Shown: positions 1 to 13,500 of the stretch, piece after piece
How positions within the stretch are numbered: the first letter of the stretch is position 1
Layout: each line of letters begins with the position of its first letter
Source: Lingula anatina
Taxonomy: Eukaryota > Brachiopoda > Lingulata > Lingulida > Lingulidae
Assembly: GCF_001039355.2 (NCBI RefSeq)
Contig: NW_019773800.1
Coordinates: 10,827 to 45,910 of the forward strand
Length of the DNA stretch: 35,084 bases
Reading direction: 5' to 3'
Made by a program: the position numbers and the translations under genes
The notes under the pieces: model-generated
What the model was told of the DNA's origin: nothing
Databases searched by the model: none
The model's input: the letters and a program-made list of their open reading frames with translations, nothing else

Positions 1-197
1 TTAAAGCAATGTTTGTTCTTTTCCACTTTTTCTATAAAATCATTGTAAGTCAGCTTGTTATTTTCAAAGTTCAATTTACAATAACCCTCAAAAGGACCAC
101 ATGTGGGCTCTTGACATGAAAATAATACAAAGAATTTCCACATTTTTTCTGACCATGACTCAAAGATGTTCTGAACTAAAAATACAACTGTAATTCT

Positions 198-247
<50 letters not shown>

Positions 248-1448
248 GGGGGGGGAGGCTTAGTTTAATTCATGACAATTTTGCTTAGCATGTAAATTAT
301 TCAATTTTTAGCAGGGACAGTAATTCCATGATCTAAAATGCAAGCAAAATACCTTCGAGACAAAAAAAGGAAATTGGAAGATATACAAGACAAAGGGGAA
401 AAACACAATTGGTCCCTTTAAAGCATAAGCATGTTCTTTTTTTTAGGTTTAATCTTGAGACTGAAGTGTATATGTACATTAGGAAAGGGATATCACAATA
501 TCTAAGGCAGTATTCAAGCTACAACATCAACTGTCAGTGGGGGAAGCAAATATGGTAAATGACAAAATCCTTGTCACATAATACACCAGTCAGACTGCAA
601 AGGCAAAATGTCCTTTGACTGGCAAAATTTTAAACACGAAATAACTAGACATTCATTACTGCTAATTTAAGCTATATTATAAATCACATACTGGAACAAC
701 ACTGCTAAATAGAAAACATCAAAACATACTACACAAGAGAATCCCAAAACATGATATTATGCGATACAACAAATACTACATCTTATGCTAATTCAATATA
801 AGATCAATCTATTTTACCTGACTGCCATCAGCCCTCTGAGTAATAAAAGAAATCAAAAGAGAACACACTAAGTAATGAAAAGATGAAATGGAAAGCACTA
901 GATTAGACTGATATTAATTCCATATCAAGATGAAATCGGTGCAAGGAGAAAATAAGACATGTCAAAAATCCTCAAGAAGTAAAAAATTATTTCATTTTCC
1001 AAAGTTAGTTAATCTGAAATCGTTGCTTGTCTTTAATTACATACATGCTGGGTGGTATATTTCTTGTTATCAGCAGATTTCAGACCAACCAACTTATCAT
1101 ATAATTTGTTAGAATTTTCTATCAGTAAGTCAATCAGTCAATTTATTTATCACTCAATCAATCAAAAAATTCGGACAACTCTAATCGACTGTTGTATGGC
1201 AGTTTTCCACATGATATGTTGTCTATTTGGTGACTATCAGATTCACCACCAAATATTACAAACATATCTTGTTGAAAACTGCACCCCTCTCTCTCTCTCT
1301 TCAGTAAACAACTAGTAGTCAGTCAGCAGTGCATTCATCAGTATGTACTGGCTAATAAAACAAGAGTTAGCACTCAATTCCACTACGAATAGAACTCCTA
1401 CGTGGGTACGTGACTAGCTGTAAAACAGGTGCAGGCTAATGGTCTTAC
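1..1448. other. Intronic or 3'-side AT-rich sequence, no exon seen
   Basis: I searched for the expected continuation of talin R13 (the helix that begins LNFEEQILEAAKSI in mouse) on the minus strand and found nothing similar. Short open frames here are AT-rich and unlike any family I know. The stretch contains a T40 tract followed by a G run, and a CT repeat near 1287-1302. It is most simply the intron after exon 50. Confidence 0.6.
203..255. repeat. T40 homopolymer followed by GAG and a G11 run
   Basis: Positions 203-242 are 40 consecutive T, then GA, then 11 G at 245-255. It may be a retroposed tail or replication slippage, and lengths of this size are prone to sequencing error. Confidence 0.9.
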
Positions 1449-1511
1449 CTCATCATCCTCGTACTCATCGTGTCGCGTGGACACGGTCATTGTTATGGGA
1501 TAAGAGGACGG
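1449..1511 (-). CDS. TLN: Talin coding exon 50: 63-bp in-frame exon in R13, possibly alternative
   Basis: Twenty-one codons, PSSYPITMTVSTRHDEYEDD plus E, with phase 0 on both sides. It has an AATCAG acceptor and a GTAAGA donor. In mouse talin-1, as I recall it, KPRAKPKEADESLNFEEQ runs straight through this point, so these residues would be an inserted acidic, Ser/Thr-rich segment after the first R13 helix. The reading frame and donor are good. The protein evidence is indirect because the next exon lies outside the window. It could be a skippable cassette. Confidence 0.65.
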
Positions 1512-4500
1512 CTGATTATATAAAACACATAGGAGTCACTTTGTGACTAAATTTGTTACTCAAGTCTGTTGTATACGCTGAATTTCTGATAAATTCCTAT
1601 AGTTTTTTTTTTTTTTTTTTACTGTTTTAATGAAGTTCATTAAGAGGATATGAATTTAAAAAATTATCTCCTACTTTTCACACCTTTCAGTATAAGTTAT
1701 AATCAAGTTGACATTAGGAGCTTTTAAAAAACTATTGAAGCATGCACTATACTGTGATTTTAGTGAGTTATTATAGCCAGCATGCAGTGTGAAATAAATA
1801 TAGTGGACAACAAATTAAAATAATACATCAGTAATGGTCTAATTCTCACAGAGTTGATCATTGTAGAAGTTAAGAAATATATTAAGCTGTATCACACCGA
1901 CTCCTACCTTGGCTGGTTGCCTTGGCTTCAGAGCTGCCAGTTTCTTTGCAGCAGCTTCAATGGAGTTGGCAGCAGTGAGCAGCTCATTCTCAGCTATCAC
2001 TGTGGGGTCATCTGGATCTACCCACTCTGTGCCTGGAACAATACAAGATCCCATGAATATAATGAAGCTCATGAGTTAAAATTTTAAGCAAACTAAGTTG
2101 TGTTTCACAAAGCATTTGAAAAGTTGTTCACCGATTTTTTTTCTCCTTCTTTTAACTTTGCTCTTTAAGCAAATAATGATCCTTATTAGAAGATTTGACT
2201 ATGGCCAAGTTTTAATGTGAGCAGTCTTGCTTACTAGGAATAACTTAATCCACAAGCTCATATATGTACACTCATAAGAGCATTAGAAACCATATCAGGT
2301 TGGCAGAAGAAAAAAAACCTTGATCAGTAGGTGTGTATATTCAAACACCAATAAACAGATATTTTACCTTTGATAGCCTCAGCTGACTGTACAATTTCTG
2401 TGACAGCGTTGGCCACCTTCTTGGATGCCTGTCCAAGACTCTGCTTGTTTTCATAGGTGGGCTTCTGGATGGCCTGAAAATCAAAGCAAACAATTTTTAA
2501 GTTGGATAAACTCCAGAAACAAAATCTTGGCTTTTTAATATGCTGGCTAAATGCGGTGGATTATTCTCATTATTTTCCATTCTGCAAAAACCATGTTGTC
2601 TATTATGTGAAATACAATGGTAATTTCTGCTCAGTTTGAATGATATTTTCTGTTCAGTTTGTAAATAGAGAAAATTTAATATGAAATTCAAAACAGCTTT
2701 TTTGCATGAGTGCGACTGTTCACTTTAAAAATCATAAAATAAACATCTGTTATTTGACTTCCAACATCATCTCTAAACAGCTTGCACATCTAACAAAATA
2801 AAATACATTTAATCAGTGCATGTAAAGACATCAGTTTACAACTAAACACTATATCCTACAATTCTGTTGTCTTACCAGGTGCACCAAGTCAAGCAGCTCT
2901 CTGAAGTTGTGAGCACAGTCACGTCCAGATCTCAGAGTCCTATGCTTAATCTCTTCCGTCTCTGCACTCTGAGCAGCAGCCTGGATTATAAACACAGCGA
3001 CTATTACACGTTGCCTTTGTGTCACTACTTCTTTACATATGGATTTGTCAAAATAGTGTTTATTTTGCAAAGACAGAGTTTGACCATTTGAAAAAAAATA
3101 TCAAAATCAATTTGGAGATTAGACTTTCCTGAGAAAGATATCTGGGTACAGAGGAAAGTTCTTCAGAACAAAATCTACATGTTTCTGTGATAAAGTATGG
3201 ATGATTTCAAAATTAATATATCTACAACTGACTTTGAAAACTGACTTCTGCTTATGCACTTATTTCTGTTTCATTATTCCTGACTAATAATTAAGTTTTG
3301 GCAGAAGATTACATCAAATGTATCAGTGAAATACCTTGCAGACCACCAGTATATCAAAGACTGCCTTGCGTCCCATGTTTGCAGCCACAATGATGTCCTC
3401 CTGTCTGCCAGAGTTTCCTGCAGCCACTGCCTTGGCTGTAGCGTTGGAGATTGCCTTGGTGTGCCGGATCAGGTCTTCTGGGGTGGCCTTCAGGTCAGAC
3501 TTGTCACTGCTCTCATATGCCTGAAAGAATTTGTGAAACGTTTTAACCTAAGTACACAGCAAGAGAGGACCATGCAAAAAAAAAAAAATGCAAAGAACAA
3601 AGCTATGTCTGTGACATGCATCTAACTCCACAAAGCATAGACTGATATTCTACAATTGTGTAATTGCCAACATACAAATTTTATTAATTTCAAATCATTT
3701 CTTGTTAACAATAAGATTGTTCATGGTTCCAAGGGATTGTATTTACTGGTATTTTAGTGATAATAATAACTTACTTTGGAACAAAATTTTAGTGAAACAG
3801 TTATATTTCACTCTTGTGTTGTCCAAGTGAGAATTGTTCACAGATCTACCAACACCCAACAACCTGTGGGCATTCAGCCTGATGATGCTCTTGTGACAAG
3901 AGTGAAATGTACCTGTTTCATTAAAATTTTGTTCTAAAGTAAATTATTATTACTATCACTAAAACACCGGTAAATAATTTCTTCTTCATAAAAAGATGCA
4001 AAGAAACATGTATATTCAAGCAGAGAGAAAGATGTCAAGCAATATGGCTACTCTACTCTGAGGACAGCGCCCCTCACCCTAATCTCCTGTGCGATGCCCT
4101 CTATAGTGGACTCCAGTGCTCTGGTTCCTCTGGCCGCCTCATCTTCCACTGTCTTCACTGTCTTCAGGAGGGATGTCACATTGGTCACCATAGTCTAAAT
4201 ATGGAAAGGTCAGGGGTCAACTTAAAGGTTAAAGGTTAACAATAAGGTGAGCGGTAAAAAACTTTAGGGTGGGCAAACAAACATTTTAAATAACTATAAA
4301 ATTAACTAGGAATTGACAAGAGGGTTAATTACTTCAAAGAACAAATAAGTTTCGTAAAGGAAATAAAGTAAAACAGTCTTGAGATGAGAAAAAAGGCATG
4401 GTAGCTATATAGTTTGGTATCATGCATTTAAAAGGGATATTTAGCATAAAACACTTTTAATACCATCCATTTGTGTGTGTGTGCGTGCATGCATGCGTGC

Positions 4501-7500
4501 TTGTGTGTGTGAGTGTACATGCATTTGTATGTGGTCATTAATGAATGACTGACATAATCAAGTTACACAATGCTTACAGCGAAATCAGAATACTACTCCT
4601 AGCAACTACTATTTCACATACCTTAGCAGAGTCCTTGAGGTTCGACATAGACGGGTCCTGCACAGGTTTTCCTGCAGCATTCTTGGTACAACTGATGAGA
4701 TCAGCCAGGGCCGAGGCCACATCTTTCACTGCGTTGATCAGGAGCACCTGTGCCTCAGGTTGCTCAGAGCCCAGGGATGCAGCTCCAAACTTGACCACGT
4801 CGGTGAGACGAGTTATTGTCCTGACTGCACTCTGGGCAGCCCCTGCCAGCTGTTCTTGGTTGGCAGCAGCACCAGCTACTAGAGTCTTGGTGTCTTCTAC
4901 TAGAGCCTTGGCTGTCTTCAGTATAGCCTCTCTGTTGAGAGAGTTGTAACATAAATTGAAATATACCATATGACAATGTACCCTATCAATTACCACGAAC
5001 CACCAACTTTTCTGCATTAAAAGTGCAGGTGGCTCATTATTGGTATGAAATACTACATGAAAATGAATTTTAAATGCTCTGTCAGTACCTTTCCCTTAAA
5101 GCCCAATATACTAACCTTATTGCCTAAGGTCAACTCCATGTTGATGATGCATTCAAAATACTGCATACATAGGCATATTTAAAATACATATTGGATACCA
5201 CTCAAGATGTTGAAAACATTATTTTTTTAAAGTCCTATCTTAAAACTAATCAGTAACTGACTGAAAATGCCTCACAGCCAATAATGAATAAAGTCAAATG
5301 GTTTACATTTGATATTAATTTCACTTTAAACTTATTATCTCAATTGTCTCATATCATCCAGCAATCCCACCTGTGGTCAGCAAACTGTTCCGTGTCTGCA
5401 TCAGGGTTGAGCGTCCCTGCTGTGGCAAACATGATGGTAGTGTCCAGGTCTCCAATGATCCCACTCACTGTATGAGCAGCATTGATACAGGCCTGTGTGC
5501 CCCTAGCTCCAGCCTGGAGAGCTGCTAGCACATGGGACACCTGAAATTATACCATGTATACAGATGTATTAAAGCAAATTCTATTTTCAAAAAAAATAGA
5601 TAGAAACTTTTGTGTCATCAAGTGTTTTTTAGTCAATACTGAAAGGAAAAAAATTTTATAGGACTCAACAGAAAATAATACGGCTGTTTGAAGGAACACA
5701 TATGTGACATGCTAATCTACTCAGCCATCGTATATTTCATTCTTCAAAACGGCACAGAAAAGATGAGCTCCACTGAATATTACTCAGTGTTTTGTTCCAA
5801 AAATGTATTGAAATGGAATGGCTTTCCCTCATCCGATTTTGATTCTGCAATGATCTCACCTTCTCAGAGACAGCCCTGGCATGTTCTACCAGGTCTCTCT
5901 TGGCAAAGCTATCTCCAGGGCTGCTCTGTAGATGCCCTGCATCCTGGACCAGTTCTATACACAGCCTGCCCAGGTCCTGGACTGTCCTCTTGATCTGGTG
6001 ACCAATCTGGATCACAGAGGATTAACAGAGTCATTTAACATGTCGAGCAATATGAAGAGTGATTGTTTGTTGTTGTTATAGCAAGTTTGGCTCAATTTAT
6101 CATTTTGCATTTCCGTTTGTAACACAAGTTTAGAAAACGAACACCAGAGCAAGAAGTCATTAGACAATGATGTCTTTGTGAAATCGGCCCCTAGAGATTG
6201 CTGAATCACATTAATGCTATAGATTGAGACAATGGACTGATCAACTGCCATTAAATAAATGCTTTTCAGCATTGAAACATTCCCCAGTCTGAGCTCATTA
6301 CCTCAGCAGTACTTGAACATGATGTGGCACCCTGAGACTCAGAGGCCAGTTCTCCATACTCTCTGGTCAACTGGTTACCTAGGCCACCTAGCTCCTCAGG
6401 GTTGTTACTAGATTTGCCAACCTGAAGGGCAGATAGTAAAATGTTGTGATGCCTTATGTTTTATAAGATGACACCAGATCAGGCAAAATGAACTAAAGAA
6501 TGTAAAAGAAGGTAAATCTCAAATATTTGATTTGTGAAATTAAGGAAAGAGGTGAGGAAACTATTAGTCCAGGTTATCAGTCTTGGGCACATGACTTACC
6601 ATATCCTGAGCAATCTGGGCAATCTTCTTAGCAAGGCGCACCATGTTGGTCTGGTAGTCCACAAAAGACAGGTTCTCATGAACCACTATTCTGTCATCAG
6701 TCTGAAATTTACAGGCAGCATACAGATAATTAAATGTGTAAACTTATGTGCAATAGTATTGATATTTATGTTATTGAAATTCTAGCCACTTTCATCAAAT
6801 TCAATTATAACAGCAATGGCTAAACCCTTGTCAAGTTCATCAACATCCTTAAATAAAATTCATGACATCATCCCCAAAACAATTTCAAATTTCAACTTTT
6901 ATCAAAATGAAGTCCTCTCCTGCTACGTTACCTTGGCGATGGCCTTGCCCAGGTTGTCCACCATTGCTGTGACCACTCCGGCCGTGGCTGAGGCCTCCTC
7001 CATGGTCTGCAGTAGATCTGCCATCACCTCCTTCATATTGTCTGCTGCATCATCTATGGCTGTGTGGGCATCATTAGACTAGAACAGATACAGTAAGGAA
7101 TAATATCAATTGTATTCATTCTACACACCGAGTTATTATCTGCTGTGTGTACATCATTAGACAAGAACAGATAAGGAATTAACAATATTCATTGTACATA
7201 TTGGACTAGTTATTACTGTGTGGAAATCACTAGACTAGAACAGGGTTTTCAGTGCAGGAATATATTCTAAAGAAACTGCTATTTTTCTTACAAGTGCCAC
7301 TGCAGTTATTTAGAACAGTCATCCACACAAAAGGGAGATTCTATTTTGAGGTGTGTCTTTATTTACATCCACTTATCCTTTACAGGTTGGTATACAACTC
7401 TCATGATGAACTACCTTTGGATTGCCAGCCCCTTCCTTGGCCACATATATCAACTGTAGAGCAGATTCTGCCACAGTCTTTGTCTGGTCTAATACTGCCA

Positions 7501-10500
7501 TCTGTCTCTTAGAGTTCATGATCTTAGAAGCTGTGCCCACTGCAGCATCAGCCAGGGGATCCAAATACGAGGCCATGTTGGTAACCTAGCAAAAACAAGT
7601 AATTTAACTGATGTACATCAATTTACTCTAGTAGACTTAATTAAAAGAAAGTACATAAAATCTGTTGACTGAGATGCAGTCATTATCATAGCTGAAAACA
7701 ATAAATCATTCAGAAATAGAGAGTTTCCGTTGCCGGTGAGATACGCCGGCTAGATTAATACGTTATCGGTTTGTGCGCACTTGTGACGTTCACCGCATTC
7801 ATATACCGTCATCCTATCTAGTCTGCGGAATACAAGCGCTCCTATCTAGCCAGTGCGGAAGATTATTGAAAATAGTTATTAAAGGTTATGTTTGCTAATT
7901 TATATGACTTATATACTTTTTTACAATAGTTCAAGTGTACGTTCATGCAAATTTCGCAAATTTTTTTTTGAACTGACTATCTTTCAAACCTGTGTTATGT
8001 ACATCTTTTTGGTATTGATCAATAATGTAGCTAACAAATATTAATCAAAACAATTCTCTATTTAAGAAAGGTTTCTCACCAAGTGGCCCAGTTTCTCTGC
8101 CTCTCCCTTGCCTGCAGTCCTCACAGGGTCTATTCTATCTGCTATTTCTTGAGCACAACTGATCATCTGCTGCTGGAAGCCCTATAATTTCAAGTTAACA
8201 CAATATACATGATGTGCTATAAATGCATGCATGCACACACATGTACACACAGACATCACACAATGATATACAAAGCTAGAGAAATGACAACAATAAAGAC
8301 TTCACATCCTGACAGAGGTCACTGGTAGAGTACAAAAACTTAAAGCATGTTAAAAAAGACTTAAGTGAATACAATACATGCCACCTATTAAGTATGATCT
8401 ATGCTATCTCCATTACCTGTTGGTTATTGTCATTCCTAGCTGGCAGGCTGTTACTAATGGCAGCCAGAGCTGCTTGGTCCAAATCCTTGATGGTAGAAGT
8501 CACCTTCTCTATAGCATCATCACACTCCTTCTGGCCTGGCGCACTCTCCCTGGAAGAACAGAGACAATATTTATCAATATAGGGCTAAAAATAAAAGTAA
8601 GGCATAAACAAATATACAAAAAAATTGATTCAAAATGCTAATTAGGTCAACTGTTATTCATAAAAGACATTAAGTGTTTAAAAAAATTTTTCTTAAATTA
8701 GATTTAAGACTTATGAAAATGTGAGGTGCCACTTATGTCCCTTATTACTCAAAGTCCGTATGGCACATATGAGGAATGTTGGTACAAGAGTAGTGCATTC
8801 ATTTTGTCTTATAAAGCTAACACTGGAGCTTTTAAATATTGTAAAGGTGAGAAAACACCACTTACTTCATGGCAGCAACTAGAGATTTGATGGCATCAGA
8901 CACGCTCTTGGAGTGATTGGAGTACAGTAAATAGGTTGGAGGGTCTTTAGGATGAGCTGCCAGCTGCTTGGCTGCCTTCACCATATGACAGGCTCCATCG
9001 ATCATTGCCTTGCCAGAGGAGATGATAGGCTCCTGCGCTTTCCTGGCCTGGTGTTTTTTAAGAAGAAATAAAATACATTAGAGAGATAATGATATGAGAA
9101 TATACTATGTACCAAGCTTCCCAACAAAAACCAGTCAAATTTTGTAATAATGAACGCAGAGTTTTTTGCAAGAAGAGCTGTGATTTTTTTAACAAGAAAT
9201 ACATGTCAAGCCATATTGTCTTCTCATTATGATTCTTGTGTTATGAATTTCTTAAATCTTAAAAAAACAATCTGTAAACTGAAATTTTAACAGTGTCACA
9301 AAAGTCAATTCTGATATATCGAATAAACTGAGTAGCTTTAACATCAAAGACAAAAAACCCTTAAAACTAATATCAGTTAGGAATATTTTCCCCATTAACA
9401 CCAATTACTCACTTCTCTGCTGATCTTTGCTGGTACGCTGGTGAATTCTGGTGAGGAGGCGAAGGTGGTCAGCTCCTCCACAGCTCCAATCAGAGGCTTG
9501 GCCGCATCTGCACATCTCTTACGGTTCTGCTCGGAGAAGTCAGAGTCCAATGCCTAGCAATAACAAAACACAAAGTTTACAAATATTTTAATCCCCAGTG
9601 TATTTATTTGATATAGATGCTTTTGATTGCCAAAATCCAGCAGAATTTGTAATTTCTCATGTAACCATAGTAAAATTTCAAAGACAGAAAAAAATGGAAG
9701 GAACTTGTTTCATACTTTGCTGCTCAAAATACATATATACCATTCCTCAAATCTTTCCAGAAAATCTACATTAAGTGTTTCTTTCTCTCACCTTAATAGC
9801 TTTCACCAGGTTTGCTGTACTGTTAGCTACATCTTTAGCTGATTGCACAAAATGTCTCTTGGCCACTGGGTTGGTTGTTTTTGATGACGCCACTCTACAG
9901 ATGTTACACAGAGCAGACGTATGTTTGGCCACCACTGTAGCTGCTGACAGCACCTAGCGGGTTGAGAAATGGTAGGACTACTTATAAAATCATTAAATGA
10001 CAATTTTCATCAGTATAAATTACAACTTCTACATGTGCAATAATGAAATCGAGAGTCTTTGTAATGAATATGGTAATTGTGAAATAAATTTTAAACAAAT
10101 GGCCCAATCCAGGTTTTTTCCAACTTAGTAAAGAAATAAAACAAACAATCTATCCAACCACATCATCACACTGCCTCCACATTGAAAGATGTTTATACGA
10201 TCCCATAAAACTATTGAAGAACCATACTACTGAACCTTACCACTTTCTTGAATTCCTTTTGGAAGCATAGAGATTGTCAAAAGTGTGAGTTCACATTCTA
10301 GTATTGCAGGTAATTTTATCACAGAATTGAAGTCTACATGTACAACATCATTTTAACTTTAATTGCACCTCAGGACAAATGACTTCTCAAAATGGTTCCC
10401 AAAATGGGTAAAGAAATTTTAACATTGTCTTGACAATTGCTTTAAATAAGTTATGAAAGGCGCTTAAGGTAAGGTAGTGCTTCGCCTTAAATAAGATTCA

Positions 10501-13500
10501 GAAAGGAAACAAAAACATTTTTTCATCTATTCTGAATATTCATGCTGACTGTATAATTGTCTAATAGTCATCCTATCCCATGACTTACTAAGTGGGTTTC
10601 AACAGAAAACTTCTACAACACATTTTAATAAGCTTCATACATATGCAAAATCATAACTCTGTTTAAAAGCCTGCAGAAACAAAAAATAATATCAAAAAGC
10701 TTGTGGAACAGTCAGCAAATGGCCTCATCTATTTGGTGCATGGACACTGCATGAACTACCACAACAAATACAATATCTAATTTGTATAATATAACAACAA
10801 ATCTGTATCTACCACACCAAGGTATTATTCTAGGACCTGATCCTACATAGTACAAATTAACTTTTAACAGTGCAGAAATGCAACAACCTTTTGCCAACAA
10901 TGTGCATAAACACACTTAGCCAACTAAAACCATTTTGAAAGAAAACCCATGATACTTCAGAAAATTTTCAATGACATAACTACTCTCTAAATGTGCAACT
11001 ACAAGCTACTCTAAAATAATCAAGCAGTCTTTAAAACCACGTTTTGAAAAAGAGTTAAAAGTTTGCACAAATGAAAACAAATGCTGCAAATCCTGAATAT
11101 GGTTACATAAAATCCTATGGCTAATCTTTAACAAAATGCCATCTATTCCCTTTGATAAAAATGAAAATAAACAACAAATTAATTCCCATACAATAACTCC
11201 ATTCAATAGGGATCATGCCATATAAATGACCACCAAATACTCCATTAACCATCATGCAACATCCAATATGGCACTTCACTCACCTGCTGCTGCGTGCTGG
11301 AGGGATCTGTTAGAGTCTCACATGCCATCTGGATGGCTTGGTTTGCCCGTGAGAACTGGGACTGGTCAACCAGGCCTGGTTTTCCCGGTTCAGAAGCTCT
11401 GTCTGATATCCCCACCAAGTAGGCTGCCTGTAACACAACAAAAACTTCACAAGTTTGCTCCTAAAGACTTGTACATGGCATTATGACATTCAAAGGACTG
11501 AGAGTCCACTTTTACAAATTGTAGAAGCACTGCAATGACTGGTTTTCCTCTTAAAATTAATCTTTTTCTGCGGCTTTAGTCTTCTTTAAGACAATAAAAG
11601 CATACTCTTACCTGTGCAGCAGCCTCAGTGAGTCCACACACAGATCCAGCAAACTGCTTGACAGAGCCACAAAATTCTTCCAGTGCACCTCTCTTGGCAT
11701 GGTCTGTTATACCTAGCATACTATCTCCTAGTGCCTGGAACAACATTTTAATTAAAATTTGTTTCCTGCATTATTCACTTATTATTCCAGAGTGCTTATT
11801 ATGTCTAATTTTCAAGCCAGGTTCATATCTGAATTAAAGTTGCCTTCATAGGGAAACATTTTCCAATCTATGACATAAATGATTGTTTCTCTTGAACATG
11901 TGCATCCTAATTTATATATTTTTTATTTTGTCATTAATTTACCTTTGATTTCTCCATCACAGAATCCACACAATCAAAGTATGAGGCATCACTAACAGGC
12001 TCTGTTGGGTTGTCTAGCACATTATGCATCACCTATAATGGAATAAAAGCATATGAAATACAATGATTACTCATATCTCCCCAAAATAATCCTTGTTACA
12101 ACACAGCACCACCATATAAGACAAGCTGCTGAAAATGTACTTGAACTATGTAACATAACAGAATGCGTGTGACTAATGTGTAACATGTTATTTTAACAAT
12201 GTATTATCAAAATATTGCAGTTACAATAAAACAATATGTTATCAATACAAATACTGGCTGACATATTAAGTTTCTCACTATATTCCTATACAACTTGCCT
12301 GTATCTGCCTTAATGCATTATCACACTCCTTTTGTCCCGGTGCTGATGTGGTACATATATCAATCAGCTGGTTGATGCTGTCAGTGACTGCCCTGGCTGC
12401 CTGGGACAGCAGATTCCTGGCATTGGGAGCATTGGGGTCAGCCGAGAGCGACTTGGCAGCCAGTAACAGCTTACTGGAAACCATAGATACACTTTTCAGA
12501 CCACTCACTATCTGGGACTGGACCTCTCTCTCCTTGGTCATTCCAGCAAATGTCATCCCTAAGAATGAAATATTGGATTGTTGTTTTATCAAAATAGATT
12601 GAAGAGAAAAAATATCAGGGTACAAGAAAAAAATACATTTTATTTTAAGTTTAAAAACCAATTTATAATAAATGTATTTTAAGTCACAATACTGGCAATA
12701 TCAAATTGACAAAATAATATTTTGGAATACAAAAAGGATATGTATAATTATACATGCTGAGAAGATCATATCTGAAATAAGCAAGATATAGGCTAGAGAC
12801 TGAATACTGACCTTCATTGACCAGTTCAGAGTAGGACTTGCAAGCAGATATAGATTAGACTAAAGTAGATAGACTAGAGTCTGAATACTGACCTTCATTG
12901 ACCAGTTCAGAGTAGGACTTGCTGTAGCTGTTGGAGGCAGTGGCCAGCTGCTGTGGGGTACCCTGGGCAGCTGCCACCACATCTGTGGTTGCCTGGTTCA
13001 AGTTGTTGGCTGCAGCACTCATCTCATTCTGAACCTCGGAGAAGCTCTTGTCTGTGTGTGGAAACTGAAATTTGAAGTCACATACATTATCATGTATACT
13101 GTTGGTCTGGAATTTTAAAAGAGAATAATTTTTGCTAAAATTCATAAAACTGAAGAAACAAATATAAATAATTACAAATAAAACAACGAACTGCAGTATT
13201 TGTTTGTATTTTAGTCTTCTATTTTCTCCAGATCTGCTCTTTCCTTTCCTCATGCTATCTTTTTACAAGCATGCATTGATGAATTTAAATAAAATGCCTT
13301 CTATTCCATTAGAATTTCATTTGGTAACTACCACAATGTATTGCTGCAGTACTGTTTAAAATGTTACCTGTCCTGAAGATATGGTCTGGCTCATGCTGCT
13401 GATTTCTTTGATGGCAGCATCTACATCCCTCTGTCCTGGGAGGCAGTTCACACAGTTGTTCAGTGCATGAGACACTGCCTTAGCAACCTGGGAGAAAACA

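Noticed and set aside
12812-12892. Extension of exon 28 to the duplicated donor
   Set aside because: Adds 81 nt but runs into an in-frame TAA, so it would truncate talin in the middle of the rod.
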